NCBI RefSeq assembly: GCF_000770795.1
Contig: NZ_JRKJ01000004.1
Span: forward strand, 37,617-101,616
Length of the DNA: 64,000 nt
Direction of reading: 5' to 3'
From: Lysobacter dokdonensis DS-58
GTDB lineage: Bacteria > Pseudomonadota > Gammaproteobacteria > Xanthomonadales > Xanthomonadaceae
Shown here: one piece after another, positions 10,593 to 19,301 of the stretch
Layout of the letters: every line of letters starts with the position of its first letter
Numbering within the stretch: the stretch's first letter is position 1
Notes under the pieces: generated by a model
The model's database searches: none
What the model saw: only the letters and a program-made list of their open reading frames with translations
Told to the model about the DNA's origin: nothing
Program-made: the position numbers and the translations under genes

Positions 10593-10996
10593 CAGGCGCC
10601 CCGCTCGCCCGCCGGCTCGAGGTCCGGCGCCTTCAGGGATACCGCGTCGCCGCCGTGGCCGTGCGGGTCTTCGGTGTCGCGGCCGTAGGCGAGTTTGTAG
10701 AGCACGGGCTTCGAGTACGCCCACACCCATGCGATCGGCCAGAGCATCCCGCCGAAGACCAGCGAGAGCAGGCACACGATCTTGATGGCCTGGAGCTGCG
10801 GATGGTGGCGCTTCTCCGCGATCTTCTCCGGCATGATGTGGACCCACCAGAACGCAGCGACCAGCACCACCGGCACGATGATGATCGCGATCCACGCGAT
10901 GACGTTGGCCATGGTGTCGAGGGCGTCGCCCTCCAGCAGCGAGGCGTGCGCGGGCGCGGCCCACGCGACCGCCAGGAAGGCGCAGAGCGCACGCAT
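10592..10996 (-). CDS. DUF3302 (YiaW-like) inner-membrane protein
   Basis: A 134-aa protein with a signal-like first segment (MRALCAFLAVAWAAPAHAS), two further membrane helices (about 30-51 and 72-93) and a histidine-containing hydrophilic tail (DPHGHGG). The core WWVHIMPEKIAEKRHHPQ resembles DUF3302/YiaW proteins. Its stop overlaps the ATG of the membrane fusion protein by 1 bp. An ATG 33 bp further upstream (11029) is possible, but the shorter start gives the better signal peptide. Probably a partner of the YiaV-like adaptor; biochemical role unknown. Confidence 0.8.
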   Translation of the reverse strand: MRALCAFLAVAWAAPAHASLLEGDALDTMANVIAWIAIIIVPVVLVAAFWWVHIMPEKIAEKRHHPQLQAIKIVCLLSLVFGGMLWPIAWVWAYSKPVLYKLAYGRDTEDPHGHGGDAVSLKAPDLEPAGERGA

Positions 10997-11230
10997 GCGT
11001 CTTGGTAGCACGGCTACTCCCAAGGGCATCGGCTGATGGCCGACGAACGGTTCGATCCTAGGGACGCGTCCGATGGGCGGATATTGTCCCTTGGGGCAAC
11101 TCGGCGGATTCTCCTCATGCGCACCGCACTCCCCCGGACAGGTGGCCCTGTCCGCTGAGCTTCGATGTCCCCGTTGGGAAATGTGCAGTGCGCATGAAGT
11201 GCCCCCTCTCCCCCGAAGTCGGACAATGCA
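10997..11230. promoter_or_regulatory. Divergent intergenic region with inverted repeats
   Basis: This 234-bp region separates the minus-strand DUF3302 operon from the plus-strand two-component/decarboxylase operon, so it must hold both promoters. Visible dyads: CGGACAGG-TGGC-CCTGTCCG at 11135-11154 (8-bp perfect arms), GGACGCGTCC at 11062-11071, and the imperfect TTGTCCC-TTG-GGGCAA near 11084. No T-tract follows the hairpins, so they are not evident terminators; they may be regulator sites. I could not place -35/-10 boxes with confidence. Confidence 0.4.
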
Positions 11231-12409
11231 ATGGGCCACGCGAACCAACCAGGCGAAGGCGTCGACAACGTCGTGATCCACGGCGTTGCGTTCGGGCACG
11301 GGCGCCAGCGCGGTGCGTTCTTCGATCACGTGCGCGAGGCCGCGCGCGGGCTGCTCAGTCCCCATCCGCGCGAGCTTCCGCTCGCCGACATGCGCGCACT
11401 GCTCGATGCGGTCCCCACCGCGCTGCTGCTGGCAGGCGATGATGGACGCGTATTGCTCGCCAACGACGCGGCGGAAAAGTTGTTCGGCTACCCGCGCGAT
11501 GCGATGCCGCATGTCTTCGCGGACACGCTCGTGCCGTCGTTCGACGAAGGCGCACGCGAGTTGTTCGCGACGCGTGCGGACGGCTCGGAACTGCCGGTCG
11601 ACGTGGAATGTCGCCAGGTCCGCCTCGGTGAGTCCATCGCGTTGTTGCTGACCGTCGCCGATGCGACGCAGCGCCGCCGGATGGAGCGCGAGGCCGTCCT
11701 CCAGCGCGATGAGCTGGCGCATCTGTCCCGCGTGGCGATGCTCGGCGAGTTGTCGGGCGCGCTGGCGCACGAGATCAACCAGCCGTTGTCGGCGATCCTG
11801 AGCAACGCGCAGGCCGCGCAGCGGCTGTTGCGCTCCGAACCGCCGGACCTGACGGAAATCAAGGACATCATCGACGACATCGTGGTCGACGACCGCCATG
11901 CCGGCGAAGTCATCCATCGGCTGCGCAAGTGGCTGCGCAAGGAGCACGTCGAACACGTGCCGCTCGGGATCAACGGCGTGGTGCTCGACGCGTTGCACCT
12001 GGTGCGCGGCGATCTGCTGCATCGCGGCGTCGACGTGCAGCTGGAACTGGCCGGCGACCTGCCGCACGTCGCGGGGGATCGCATCCAGCTGCAGCAGGTC
12101 GTGCTCAACCTCGTGATGAATGGTTGCGATGCCATGGAGCAGCTGCAGAAGCCGCGGATGCTGCGGATCCTCACGCAGCAGGTGGGTGCCAACGTGCGCC
12201 TGGAAGTGATCGACAACGGGCGCGGCATCGAGCCGGCGATCGCGATGACGATGTTCGAGCCGTTCGAGACCACCAAGGCCGACGGCATGGGGATGGGGCT
12301 GGCGATCTGCCGGACCATCGTGGAATCGCACGGCGGGCGCGTGTGGGCGCGGACGCTCGACTACGGCGGCGCGCGCGTCGCCTTCGAACTGCCGGGACTG
12401 CCGCCATGA
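11231..12409 (+). CDS. PAS-domain sensor histidine kinase, FixL-like
   Basis: A 392-aa soluble histidine kinase with no membrane segment. A PAS domain spans about 55-148 (VPTALLLAGDDGRVLLANDAA). The dimerisation/phosphoacceptor helix has LAHEINQP with His180, and the ATPase domain has the N box (NLVMNGCDAM), the D box DNGRGIEP and the glycine lid GMGMGLAICR. It overlaps the FixJ-type regulator gene by 4 bp, so the two form a cognate pair. No heme-binding histidine can be assigned by eye, so the signal is unknown. It leads an eight-gene operon with a decarboxylase and transporter. Confidence 0.93.
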   Translation: MGHANQPGEGVDNVVIHGVAFGHGRQRGAFFDHVREAARGLLSPHPRELPLADMRALLDAVPTALLLAGDDGRVLLANDAAEKLFGYPRDAMPHVFADTLVPSFDEGARELFATRADGSELPVDVECRQVRLGESIALLLTVADATQRRRMEREAVLQRDELAHLSRVAMLGELSGALAHEINQPLSAILSNAQAAQRLLRSEPPDLTEIKDIIDDIVVDDRHAGEVIHRLRKWLRKEHVEHVPLGINGVVLDALHLVRGDLLHRGVDVQLELAGDLPHVAGDRIQLQQVVLNLVMNGCDAMEQLQKPRMLRILTQQVGANVRLEVIDNGRGIEPAIAMTMFEPFETTKADGMGMGLAICRTIVESHGGRVWARTLDYGGARVAFELPGLPP

Positions 12410-13059
12410 ACGACACCGCCGCCGTCGTTCACCTCGTCGACAACGATCCGCGCGTGCTCAAGTCCGTCGCACGGCTGCTCGCGAGCGTGGGCATCGAAAC
12501 CCGCGCCAGCACGTCCACCGACGAATTCCTCGCGCACTACGATGCCGATGTCCCCGGTTGCGTGGTGCTCGATCTGGCGATGCCGGGCCGCACGGGCCTG
12601 GATCTGCAACGCTCCCTGCAAGACCGCCACGTCGACGTGCCCATCGTCTTCCTGACCGGTTGCGCGGACGTGCCCACCTCGGTACGCGCGATGAAGGCCG
12701 GCGCGCTCGATTTCCTCGTCAAGCCCGTGGACGGCGATGCGCTGATCGCCGCCGTGCGCGACGGCATCGCCGTCGATCGCCGCCAGCGCGAGCGCATCGA
12801 CGCCGACCGCGCATTGCACGAACGCCTGTCGACGCTCACGCCGCGCGAGCACGAACTGCTGCCGCACCTGATCTCCGGCAAGCTCAACAAGCAGATCGCC
12901 GCCGACCTGGGCGTGGTCGAAAAGACCGTCAAGGTGCACCGCGCGCACGTGATGCAGAAGCTGGGCGTGCGCCGTCTCGCCGATCTCGTGCGCCTGGCCT
13001 CGCGCGCGTCGATCGAACCGTCGGACGCGCCGCGCCCCATTGGTCCAACGGCCAATTGA
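12406..13059 (+). CDS. FixJ/NarL-type response regulator
   Basis: A 217-aa two-domain regulator. The receiver domain (about 5-122) has acidic pocket DND at 12-14, phosphoacceptor Asp56 (VVLDLAMPG) and Lys106. A LuxR-type helix-turn-helix occupies about 143-200 (LTPREHELLPHLISG, VVEKTVKVHRAHVM). It starts inside the stop codon of the kinase gene (ATGA overlap) and is expected to be its phosphorylation target and the transcription factor for this operon or related genes. Just downstream (13062-13078) lies a C5/G5 inverted repeat in the 33-bp gap before the next gene. Confidence 0.95.
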   Translation: MNDTAAVVHLVDNDPRVLKSVARLLASVGIETRASTSTDEFLAHYDADVPGCVVLDLAMPGRTGLDLQRSLQDRHVDVPIVFLTGCADVPTSVRAMKAGALDFLVKPVDGDALIAAVRDGIAVDRRQRERIDADRALHERLSTLTPREHELLPHLISGKLNKQIAADLGVVEKTVKVHRAHVMQKLGVRRLADLVRLASRASIEPSDAPRPIGPTAN

Positions 13060-13092
13060 AGCCCCCTTCCTGCGGGGGATAGCGTCGCCCCA

Positions 13093-13476
13093 ATGACCGG
13101 GCGCACGCCAACAGTCGCAGTGCTCGACGACGAAGCTCCGGTCCGGCGCGCGTTGCAGCGCCTGCTGCGCGCCGCGGGGTTCGACGTGCGCCTGTTCGCG
13201 ACCGGAGCCGACTTCATGGCACACCTGGACGGCATCGATTGCGTGATCCTCGATCTGCACCTGCCGGGGATGTCGGGCTTCGACGTACAGGACGCGTTGA
13301 CCGACAGGCAGTCGCAGATCCCCGTGGTCGTGCTCACCGGCAACGACACGCCCGCCAACCGCACGCGCAGCCTCGCACATGGCGCGCGCGCATTCCTCGC
13401 CAAACCCGTGGACGACAAGGTGTTGCTGGATGCATTGCGCCCGCTGACGTCTCCAACGCACCCGAGGCTCTCATGA
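13093..13476 (+). CDS. Receiver-only response regulator (CheY-like)
   Basis: A 127-aa protein that is a receiver domain alone: acidic pocket DDE at 12-14, phosphoacceptor Asp54 (VILDLHLPGMSGFD), switch Thr82 and Lys104. There is no output domain. Its sequence is close in style to the receiver of the neighbouring FixJ-type protein, so it may share the upstream kinase as a competing or sink receiver. Its stop overlaps the decarboxylase ATG by 4 bp (ATGA), which couples it to the enzyme gene. An effect on phosphate flow or direct protein contact are both possible. Confidence 0.92.
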   Translation: MTGRTPTVAVLDDEAPVRRALQRLLRAAGFDVRLFATGADFMAHLDGIDCVILDLHLPGMSGFDVQDALTDRQSQIPVVVLTGNDTPANRTRSLAHGARAFLAKPVDDKVLLDALRPLTSPTHPRLS

Positions 13477-16229
13477 ACGACATCGTCCAACCCGGCTCCG
13501 CCCAACTGGGCACCGTCTTCGCCGCGGCCGTCTCGCGCGAGGATCAATGGCGCCAATTGTCGGCATACGCACGCGCGTGGGCCGAGGCCAGCGCGAATGG
13601 CGGGGCGACGGAAGACCTGCGCACGAACTGCCGCACGCAATTGGCGCAGATCTCGCGCCTGGAGCATTGCTGGGCCTATCCGGGCACACGCTTGCTCGAC
13701 ACCTTGCGCGATCTGCTGGAGGCCGGCGACGCATCGAGCGTCGCGCGCCTGGCGCGAAAGCTGTCGGCCGCGCTGATGTCCGGCGACTACCGCCGCGACG
13801 AAAGCGCGTGGGACGCCGCCGAAGCCAGCGATGCGCGCCTGCTCGACACACTGCCGCCGGACCTGGATTCCGGCGCGCAGGGCAAGCCCTATTTCGAAGT
13901 ACTCGTCGTGACGCCCTCGGATCCGGCGCAATGGCTGCGCTCGGCCGACGAAGTGCGCCACATGCGGCGTGGCGAGGATCCGTTCGAGTACGCGGTGCTG
14001 CACGTCGGCAGCTTCGAGGATGGCGCGCTCGCGGTGATGGTGAACCCGAACATCCAGTCCGTCGTGCTCGTCGACGGGTTCCAGTACACATCGAAGCACG
14101 ACCTGCCCGACCTCAAGCAGTTCCTCGCGCGCAACATGGACATCGACGCGAAGAGCATCGAACCCGGCGCGATTTCCACGCGCCTTGCGCGCGCCATCGA
14201 CGGCTACCGTCCGGAGATCGACCTCTACCTGCTCTCCGACCGCTCGCCCGAACTGCTGGCCGCCAGCGAGGAAGCCGCGCCGATCCGCCGCATCTTCCAC
14301 GGCATCGAAGAGCCGATGGAACTGCACCTGGCCATCCTGGACGGCATCAAGGACCGCTACGAAACGCCGTACTTCGACAACCTCAAGAAGTACGCGATGC
14401 GCCCGATCGGCACGTTCCATGCGCTGCCCGTCGCGCGCGGCAAGTCGGTGTTCGGATCGAACTGGATCCGCGACATGGGCGTGTTCTACGGCACCAACAT
14501 CCTGTTCGCCGAGTCCTCCGCGACGACCGGCGGGCTGGACTCACTGCTCGAACCGACGGGCAACATCAAGAAGATGCAGGAGGCCACCGCGCGCGCGTTC
14601 GGCGCAAAGAAGGCCTACCTCGGCACGAACGGCACCTCGACGTCCAACAAGATCGTCGTGCAGGCGATCTGCAAGCCCGGCGACATCGTCATCGTGGACC
14701 GCAATTGCCACAAGTCGCACCACTACGGCTTCGTGCTGACCGGCGCACAGCCCTACTACGTGGAAGCCTTCCCGCTGACGCAGTACTCGATGTACGGCGC
14801 GGTTCCGCTGCGCACGATCAAGCAGGCGTTGCTGGACTGCAAGGCCGAAGGCAAGCTCGACCGCGTGAAGGTGATCGACCTCACCAACTGCACGTTCGAC
14901 GGGCACATGTACAACCCGCGGCGGGTGATGGAAGAGTGCCTGGCGATCAAGCCGGACCTGGTGTTCCTGTGGGATGAGGCGTGGTTCGGTTTCGCGCGCT
15001 TCAATCCGCTGCACCGGGCGCGCACCGCGATGGGCGCGGCGGCGGCGCTGACGCGTCGCTATCGCAGCGAGGCCTATCGCGACGAATACAAGGCGTGGAA
15101 GGAAAAGAACCCCAACCCCGACGATGCCACGTTGCTCGACAGCGGCGCTCTGCCCGATCCCGAGCGCGTGCGAATCCGTGCGTACCAGACCAACTCGACG
15201 CACAAATCGATGTCGGCGTTCCGCCAGGGGTCGATGATGCTGGTGTGGGACGAGGACTTCCACCAGGTGGAAGGCCCGTTCGAGGAGGCGTTCTTCGCGC
15301 ACACCTCCACCTCGCCGAACCTGCAGCTGATCGCCTCGCTCGACCTTGCGCGCCGCCAGATGGAACTCGAAGGCTACGCGCTCACGATGCGCATGACCGA
15401 GCTCGCGCTGCGCCTGCGCCAGACGATCAACGCCCACCCGCTGATCTCGAAGTATTTCCACGTCGCCACGCCCGCCGACATGATCCCGGCGGAATTCCGC
15501 GAGTCGGGCATCACCGACTACGGCCCGCCGCACGGCACGTGGGCGGACATGGTGGATGCGTGGCACAACGACGAATTCGCGCTCGACCCCACGCGCATCA
15601 CGCTGATCTGCGGCAGCGCGGGCTTCGACGGCACGCAGTTCAAGGGCTTGCTGGCCGAGAAGTTCGACATCCAGATCAACAAGACCTCGCGCAATTCCAT
15701 CCTCGTCCAGACCAACATCAACAACACGCACTCCGATGCGGCGCTGCTGATCAAGGCGCTGGCCGACATGGCGCGCGACATCGAGAAGCGCCTGGCGCAT
15801 GAAGGCAAGACCGGGCGCGAGGTCTTCGACGCGCGCGTCAAGTCGCTGATGACCGACGTGCCGGATTTGCCGAACTTCAGCCGCTTCCATGATGGCTTCC
15901 GCGAGAACCCGAAGGCCGCGAGCAACGAAGGCCACATGCGGCCGGCGTTCTTCATGGCCTACGACGAGGACAACTGCGAGTTCGTGCGATTGAACAGCGA
16001 GGACGTGGAGCGCCGCCTCAAGGACGGCCCGGAAATGGTGTCGGCCAACTTCGTGATCCCGTATCCGCCCGGCTTCCCGATCATGGTGCCGGGCCAGGTG
16101 ATCACGGCCGACACGATCGCGTTCATGCGCAAGCTCGACGTCAAGGAAATCCACGGCTACCACGCGGCCGTCGGCATCAAGTTGATCAAGCCGTCGGTCC
16201 TCTCGGGCCGCGCGTCCTCCATGCACTAA
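13473..16229 (+). CDS. Orn/Lys/Arg-type PLP decarboxylase, extended form
   Basis: A 918-aa fold-type I PLP decarboxylase of the acid-inducible Orn/Lys/Arg group. The first 120 or so residues have no clear family match; a response-regulator-like wing domain (about 140-260) follows; the PLP core is about 300-740; and a C-terminal domain ends near 915. Core motifs: TNGTSTSNK (385-393), CHKSHHYG (412-419), DEAW (501-504) and STHKS with PLP lysine 578. At 918 aa it is well above the usual 710-760 aa, from the N-terminal extension and a lysine-rich insert (about 528-567) between DEAW and the lysine motif. Substrate amino acid not deducible. Start chosen for the ATGA overlap. A consumed proton and exported product would fit acid or pH stress. 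Confidence 0.92.
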   Translation: MNDIVQPGSAQLGTVFAAAVSREDQWRQLSAYARAWAEASANGGATEDLRTNCRTQLAQISRLEHCWAYPGTRLLDTLRDLLEAGDASSVARLARKLSAALMSGDYRRDESAWDAAEASDARLLDTLPPDLDSGAQGKPYFEVLVVTPSDPAQWLRSADEVRHMRRGEDPFEYAVLHVGSFEDGALAVMVNPNIQSVVLVDGFQYTSKHDLPDLKQFLARNMDIDAKSIEPGAISTRLARAIDGYRPEIDLYLLSDRSPELLAASEEAAPIRRIFHGIEEPMELHLAILDGIKDRYETPYFDNLKKYAMRPIGTFHALPVARGKSVFGSNWIRDMGVFYGTNILFAESSATTGGLDSLLEPTGNIKKMQEATARAFGAKKAYLGTNGTSTSNKIVVQAICKPGDIVIVDRNCHKSHHYGFVLTGAQPYYVEAFPLTQYSMYGAVPLRTIKQALLDCKAEGKLDRVKVIDLTNCTFDGHMYNPRRVMEECLAIKPDLVFLWDEAWFGFARFNPLHRARTAMGAAAALTRRYRSEAYRDEYKAWKEKNPNPDDATLLDSGALPDPERVRIRAYQTNSTHKSMSAFRQGSMMLVWDEDFHQVEGPFEEAFFAHTSTSPNLQLIASLDLARRQMELEGYALTMRMTELALRLRQTINAHPLISKYFHVATPADMIPAEFRESGITDYGPPHGTWADMVDAWHNDEFALDPTRITLICGSAGFDGTQFKGLLAEKFDIQINKTSRNSILVQTNINNTHSDAALLIKALADMARDIEKRLAHEGKTGREVFDARVKSLMTDVPDLPNFSRFHDGFRENPKAASNEGHMRPAFFMAYDEDNCEFVRLNSEDVERRLKDGPEMVSANFVIPYPPGFPIMVPGQVITADTIAFMRKLDVKEIHGYHAAVGIKLIKPSVLSGRASSMH

Positions 16230-16253
16230 GAGCGCGATTCGAGGAGAACCGCC

Positions 16254-17954
16254 ATGCAAGGTTTCTTCCAGTTCCTCTCAGAAAACCCGTACATCCTGTT
16301 GTTCTTCACCGTGGGCATGGCCGTGTGGGTCGGCAAGTTCTCGGTGAAGGGCTACGGCCTGGGCATGGTCGCCGCGGCAGTGGTCGTCGGTGCGGCGCTC
16401 GCGACGTGGGCGTCGACCTACGGCGTCAAGCTGCAACTCGACAACTTCGCCAAGTCGCTCTTCTATTACCTGTTCATGTACGGCGTCGGCTTGCGCGTCG
16501 GTCCTGCGTTCTTCAACAGCCTGAAGAAGGACGGCATCACCTTCACCATCCTCGCCGTGGTGTGCGCGTGCCTGGGCCTGGCGCTGGTGGTGATCACCGC
16601 GAAGATGCTCTCGCTGCCGCCGGGCGCGGCGGGCGGCATCCTCGCCGGTTCGCAGACGATGTCCGCCGCGATCGGCACCGCGGAAATGGCCGTGGAACAG
16701 GGCGCGTACAAACTGCCCGCAGGCTCCACCGCCGAATCGGTCTCCGGCATGATCGCGCTCGGTTACGGCGTGACCTACATCTGGGGTACGGTCGGCATCA
16801 TCCTGGTGTGCAAGTACCTGCCGCGCTGGTGGGGCGTCGATGCGCGCAAGGCCGCCAAGGAATACGAAAAGGCGCACGGCGTGCAGAACGTCGACGACAT
16901 CGGCCTGACCGGCTATCGCGCGGGCGGCATCCGTGCCTATCGCGTCGAGAATGCGTCCACCGCGGGCCAGAGCATCGCCTCGCTCCGCAAGACCTATCCG
17001 CAATACCGCGTGGCCAACGTCGTGCGCAACGGCGAATCGCTCGGCGCCGATCCGGAGATCGTGCTGCAGCGGGGCGACGTGGTCGCGCTCGGTGGTCGCC
17101 TCGAAGAGCTCACCGCCAACCTCGGCCTGCTGGGTCCTGAAGTCGCCGACGCCGGCGCGCTGAACATCCCGCTCGACCAGGCCGAAGTACTCGTGACCAA
17201 CAAGGCGCTGGAAGGCAAGCCGCTGGTGTCCTTCGCGCAGGAAGCCTTTGCCGGCCAGATCGGCGTGAGCCGCCTGGAGCGCAGCGGCGAACCGGTTCCG
17301 CTGGGCACCGACACCACGCTCAAGCGCTTCGACGTGCTCTATCTCACCGGGCTGAAGAGCGCGGTGGACAAGGTCGCGGGCATGTTCGGAAAGGTCGCGC
17401 GCCCCAGTACGTCGACCGATCTGCTCACGCTGTCGGGCGGCATGGTGCTCGGACTGCTGATCGGCAAGATCAACGTGCCCGTTGGGGATTTCTCGGTGGG
17501 CCTGGGCAACGCCGGCGGCTTACTCTTGTCGGGAATCTTCGTCTCCTCGATCGTCTCGCGCCTGCGCTATTTCGGCAGTACGCCGAATGCCGCGCGCAAC
17601 ATCCTGGAGGACCTAGGCCTGGTCACATTCATCGCCATCGTCGGCATCAACGCCGGCGCGACGCTGCTCGAACAGCTGACCGGCGCGATCGCGGTCAAGA
17701 TCTTCATCGCCGGTTTCATCGCGAGCACGATTCCGCCGTTCATCACCTGGGCGATCGGTTACCACGTCTTCAAGATCAACCCGGCGGTGCTGATGGGCGG
17801 CGTGGCGGGTTCGCGGTCGCACTCGGGTCCCGCGCGCGAAGCCGCCAAGGAGATCGACAGCAGCGTGCCGTGGGTCGGATTCCCGGTCGGTTACGCGGTG
17901 TCGGGCGTGCTCTACACCGTGTTCGGCTACTTCGCGATGGTCCTGTCGCAATGA
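16254..17954 (+). CDS. AspT/AAEX-family exchanger
   Basis: A 566-aa inner-membrane transporter with five N-terminal membrane helices, a central cytoplasmic region with two TrkA-C (RCK-C) domains (about 205-290 and 295-375), and a second membrane block to the end. The repeated motifs GSQTMSAAIGTAEMA (about 142-156) and GGVAGSRSHSGPAREAA (near 518) are those of the aspartate-alanine exchanger family. A good GAGGAG site precedes the ATG. Next to a decarboxylase, a precursor/product antiport role is the natural reading, as in decarboxylation-driven systems. The exact amino acid/amine pair is unknown. Confidence 0.92.
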   Translation: MQGFFQFLSENPYILLFFTVGMAVWVGKFSVKGYGLGMVAAAVVVGAALATWASTYGVKLQLDNFAKSLFYYLFMYGVGLRVGPAFFNSLKKDGITFTILAVVCACLGLALVVITAKMLSLPPGAAGGILAGSQTMSAAIGTAEMAVEQGAYKLPAGSTAESVSGMIALGYGVTYIWGTVGIILVCKYLPRWWGVDARKAAKEYEKAHGVQNVDDIGLTGYRAGGIRAYRVENASTAGQSIASLRKTYPQYRVANVVRNGESLGADPEIVLQRGDVVALGGRLEELTANLGLLGPEVADAGALNIPLDQAEVLVTNKALEGKPLVSFAQEAFAGQIGVSRLERSGEPVPLGTDTTLKRFDVLYLTGLKSAVDKVAGMFGKVARPSTSTDLLTLSGGMVLGLLIGKINVPVGDFSVGLGNAGGLLLSGIFVSSIVSRLRYFGSTPNAARNILEDLGLVTFIAIVGINAGATLLEQLTGAIAVKIFIAGFIASTIPPFITWAIGYHVFKINPAVLMGGVAGSRSHSGPAREAAKEIDSSVPWVGFPVGYAVSGVLYTVFGYFAMVLSQ

Positions 17955-19294
17955 GGGCCGCACGCACATCGATGATCGCCGGCGTTCTCGGCGCACTGAT
18001 CGCCGGTCCCGTCGCCGCACAGCAGGCCACGGTGCCGGCGACGGAGGTCGACGAGGAACATCCCGGCGATTCCAACGAAGACACCGCCACGCACCTGGAC
18101 GAGAGCTTCGGCCCGCAGACCTACGACGAGTGGGTGCGCGAAACGCGGCGCCAGGCGTGGGCCGACACCGACTGGAACGTGCAGATCCGCTCGTACTATC
18201 TCGGGCGCGAGAAATACGACGACAGCGAGAGCGAAGCCTGGGCGCTCGGTGGTTCGGCCGGTTTCAAGACCGGCTACTTCCGCGAGCGCTTCTCCTTCGG
18301 CGCCACGCTCTACGGCTCGGCGCCGTTGTACGCACCGGATGAGAAGGACGGCACCTTGTTGCTCAAGCCGGGGCAGGAAGGCTACGCGGTGCTCGGCGAG
18401 GCGTACGGCGAAGTGCTGTTCACGCCCGACGTGCACATGACCATCGGCGCGCGCGCGTTCGACACGCCGTACATCAACAAGAACGACAGCCGCATGTCGC
18501 CCAACACCTTCCTCGGCGCGGTCGTGCAGGGGTTGCACGGCGACCCGAAGACCAGCCGCGGCCAGTGGCGCTGGGGCGCTGGGTATCTCGACAAGATCAA
18601 GGAGCGCAACGCCGACGAATTCGTCTCGATGTCCGACGACGCCGGCGCATCGATCAAGCGCGGCGTGTACGCGGCCGGCGCCAACTACACGCGCGGCGAG
18701 CTCTCGGTGGGCGCGGTGAACTACTGGAGCAGCAACGTCATCAACATCTTCTATACCGAGGCCAGGTACGCGGTGCCGATCGGTGCGAACGCCAAACTGC
18801 GCTTCGCGGGCCAGTACTCCGACCAGCAGAGCGTGGGCGACGACAGGCTGACGGGCAGCGACTTCCACGCCAAGCAATTCGGCCTGAAGGCCGAGCTCGC
18901 CGCGGGCGGCGCGTTGTTGACCGGCGCCTACACCAAGGCCAGCGGCGACCGCGACATGACCGCGCCGTGGAGCGGCTATCCCGGCTACACGAGCGTGCAG
19001 GTCGAGGATTTCAACCGCGCGGGCGAAGACGCCTGGTTGTTGCGCGCGCAATACACCTGGCCGAAGGACACAGGCATGAGCGCGTACGTGTTGTACGTCG
19101 CCGGCTCCGATCCCGATTCGGCGAGCGCGTTCGGCCGCGGCGAGACCGACTTCAACCTGCAATGGTCGCCGCCGGAAGGAAACCTCAAGGGTTTGATGGT
19201 CCGCCTGCGCTACGCGCATGTCGCGCAGGACGATCCGGGCGATACGGATCTCAACGACTTGCGCGTGATGGTCTATTACGACCTGCCGTTCTGA
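17951..19294 (+). CDS. OprD-family outer-membrane porin
   Basis: A 447-aa outer-membrane porin with signal peptide cleaved near VAAQQ (about residue 24). The phrase RAFDTPYINKNDSRMSPNTF is the OprD-family signature, and the protein ends in YYDLPF, a C-terminal phenylalanine typical of beta-barrels. OprD porins admit basic amino acids and small peptides or organic acids. The ATG overlaps the exchanger stop (ATGA), so outer- and inner-membrane transport steps are translated together with the decarboxylase. This suits uptake of the decarboxylase substrate. Confidence 0.92.
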   Translation: MRAARTSMIAGVLGALIAGPVAAQQATVPATEVDEEHPGDSNEDTATHLDESFGPQTYDEWVRETRRQAWADTDWNVQIRSYYLGREKYDDSESEAWALGGSAGFKTGYFRERFSFGATLYGSAPLYAPDEKDGTLLLKPGQEGYAVLGEAYGEVLFTPDVHMTIGARAFDTPYINKNDSRMSPNTFLGAVVQGLHGDPKTSRGQWRWGAGYLDKIKERNADEFVSMSDDAGASIKRGVYAAGANYTRGELSVGAVNYWSSNVINIFYTEARYAVPIGANAKLRFAGQYSDQQSVGDDRLTGSDFHAKQFGLKAELAAGGALLTGAYTKASGDRDMTAPWSGYPGYTSVQVEDFNRAGEDAWLLRAQYTWPKDTGMSAYVLYVAGSDPDSASAFGRGETDFNLQWSPPEGNLKGLMVRLRYAHVAQDDPGDTDLNDLRVMVYYDLPF

Positions 19295-19301
19295 GGAGAG
19301 G

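Noticed and set aside
11135..11154. Hairpin CGGACAGG-TGGC-CCTGTCCG as a terminator
   Set aside because: No T-rich tract follows on either strand, and it lies in a divergent promoter region, so it is noted only as a possible operator.
13062..13078. C5/G5 inverted repeat between the two regulator genes as a terminator
   Set aside because: Only five pairs, no T-tract, and downstream genes are coupled; insufficient support.
13239..13472. Upstream extension of the decarboxylase frame to 996 residues
   Set aside because: The extension lies inside the receiver-only gene in another frame and lacks meaning; the ATG at 13473 has an ATGA overlap typical of this operon.
13473..17954. Decarboxylase plus AspT-type exchanger as a standard aspartate-to-alanine system
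   Set aside because: The enzyme belongs to the Orn/Lys/Arg group, not the aspartate beta-decarboxylase family, so the substrate pair cannot be assigned from the exchanger alone.
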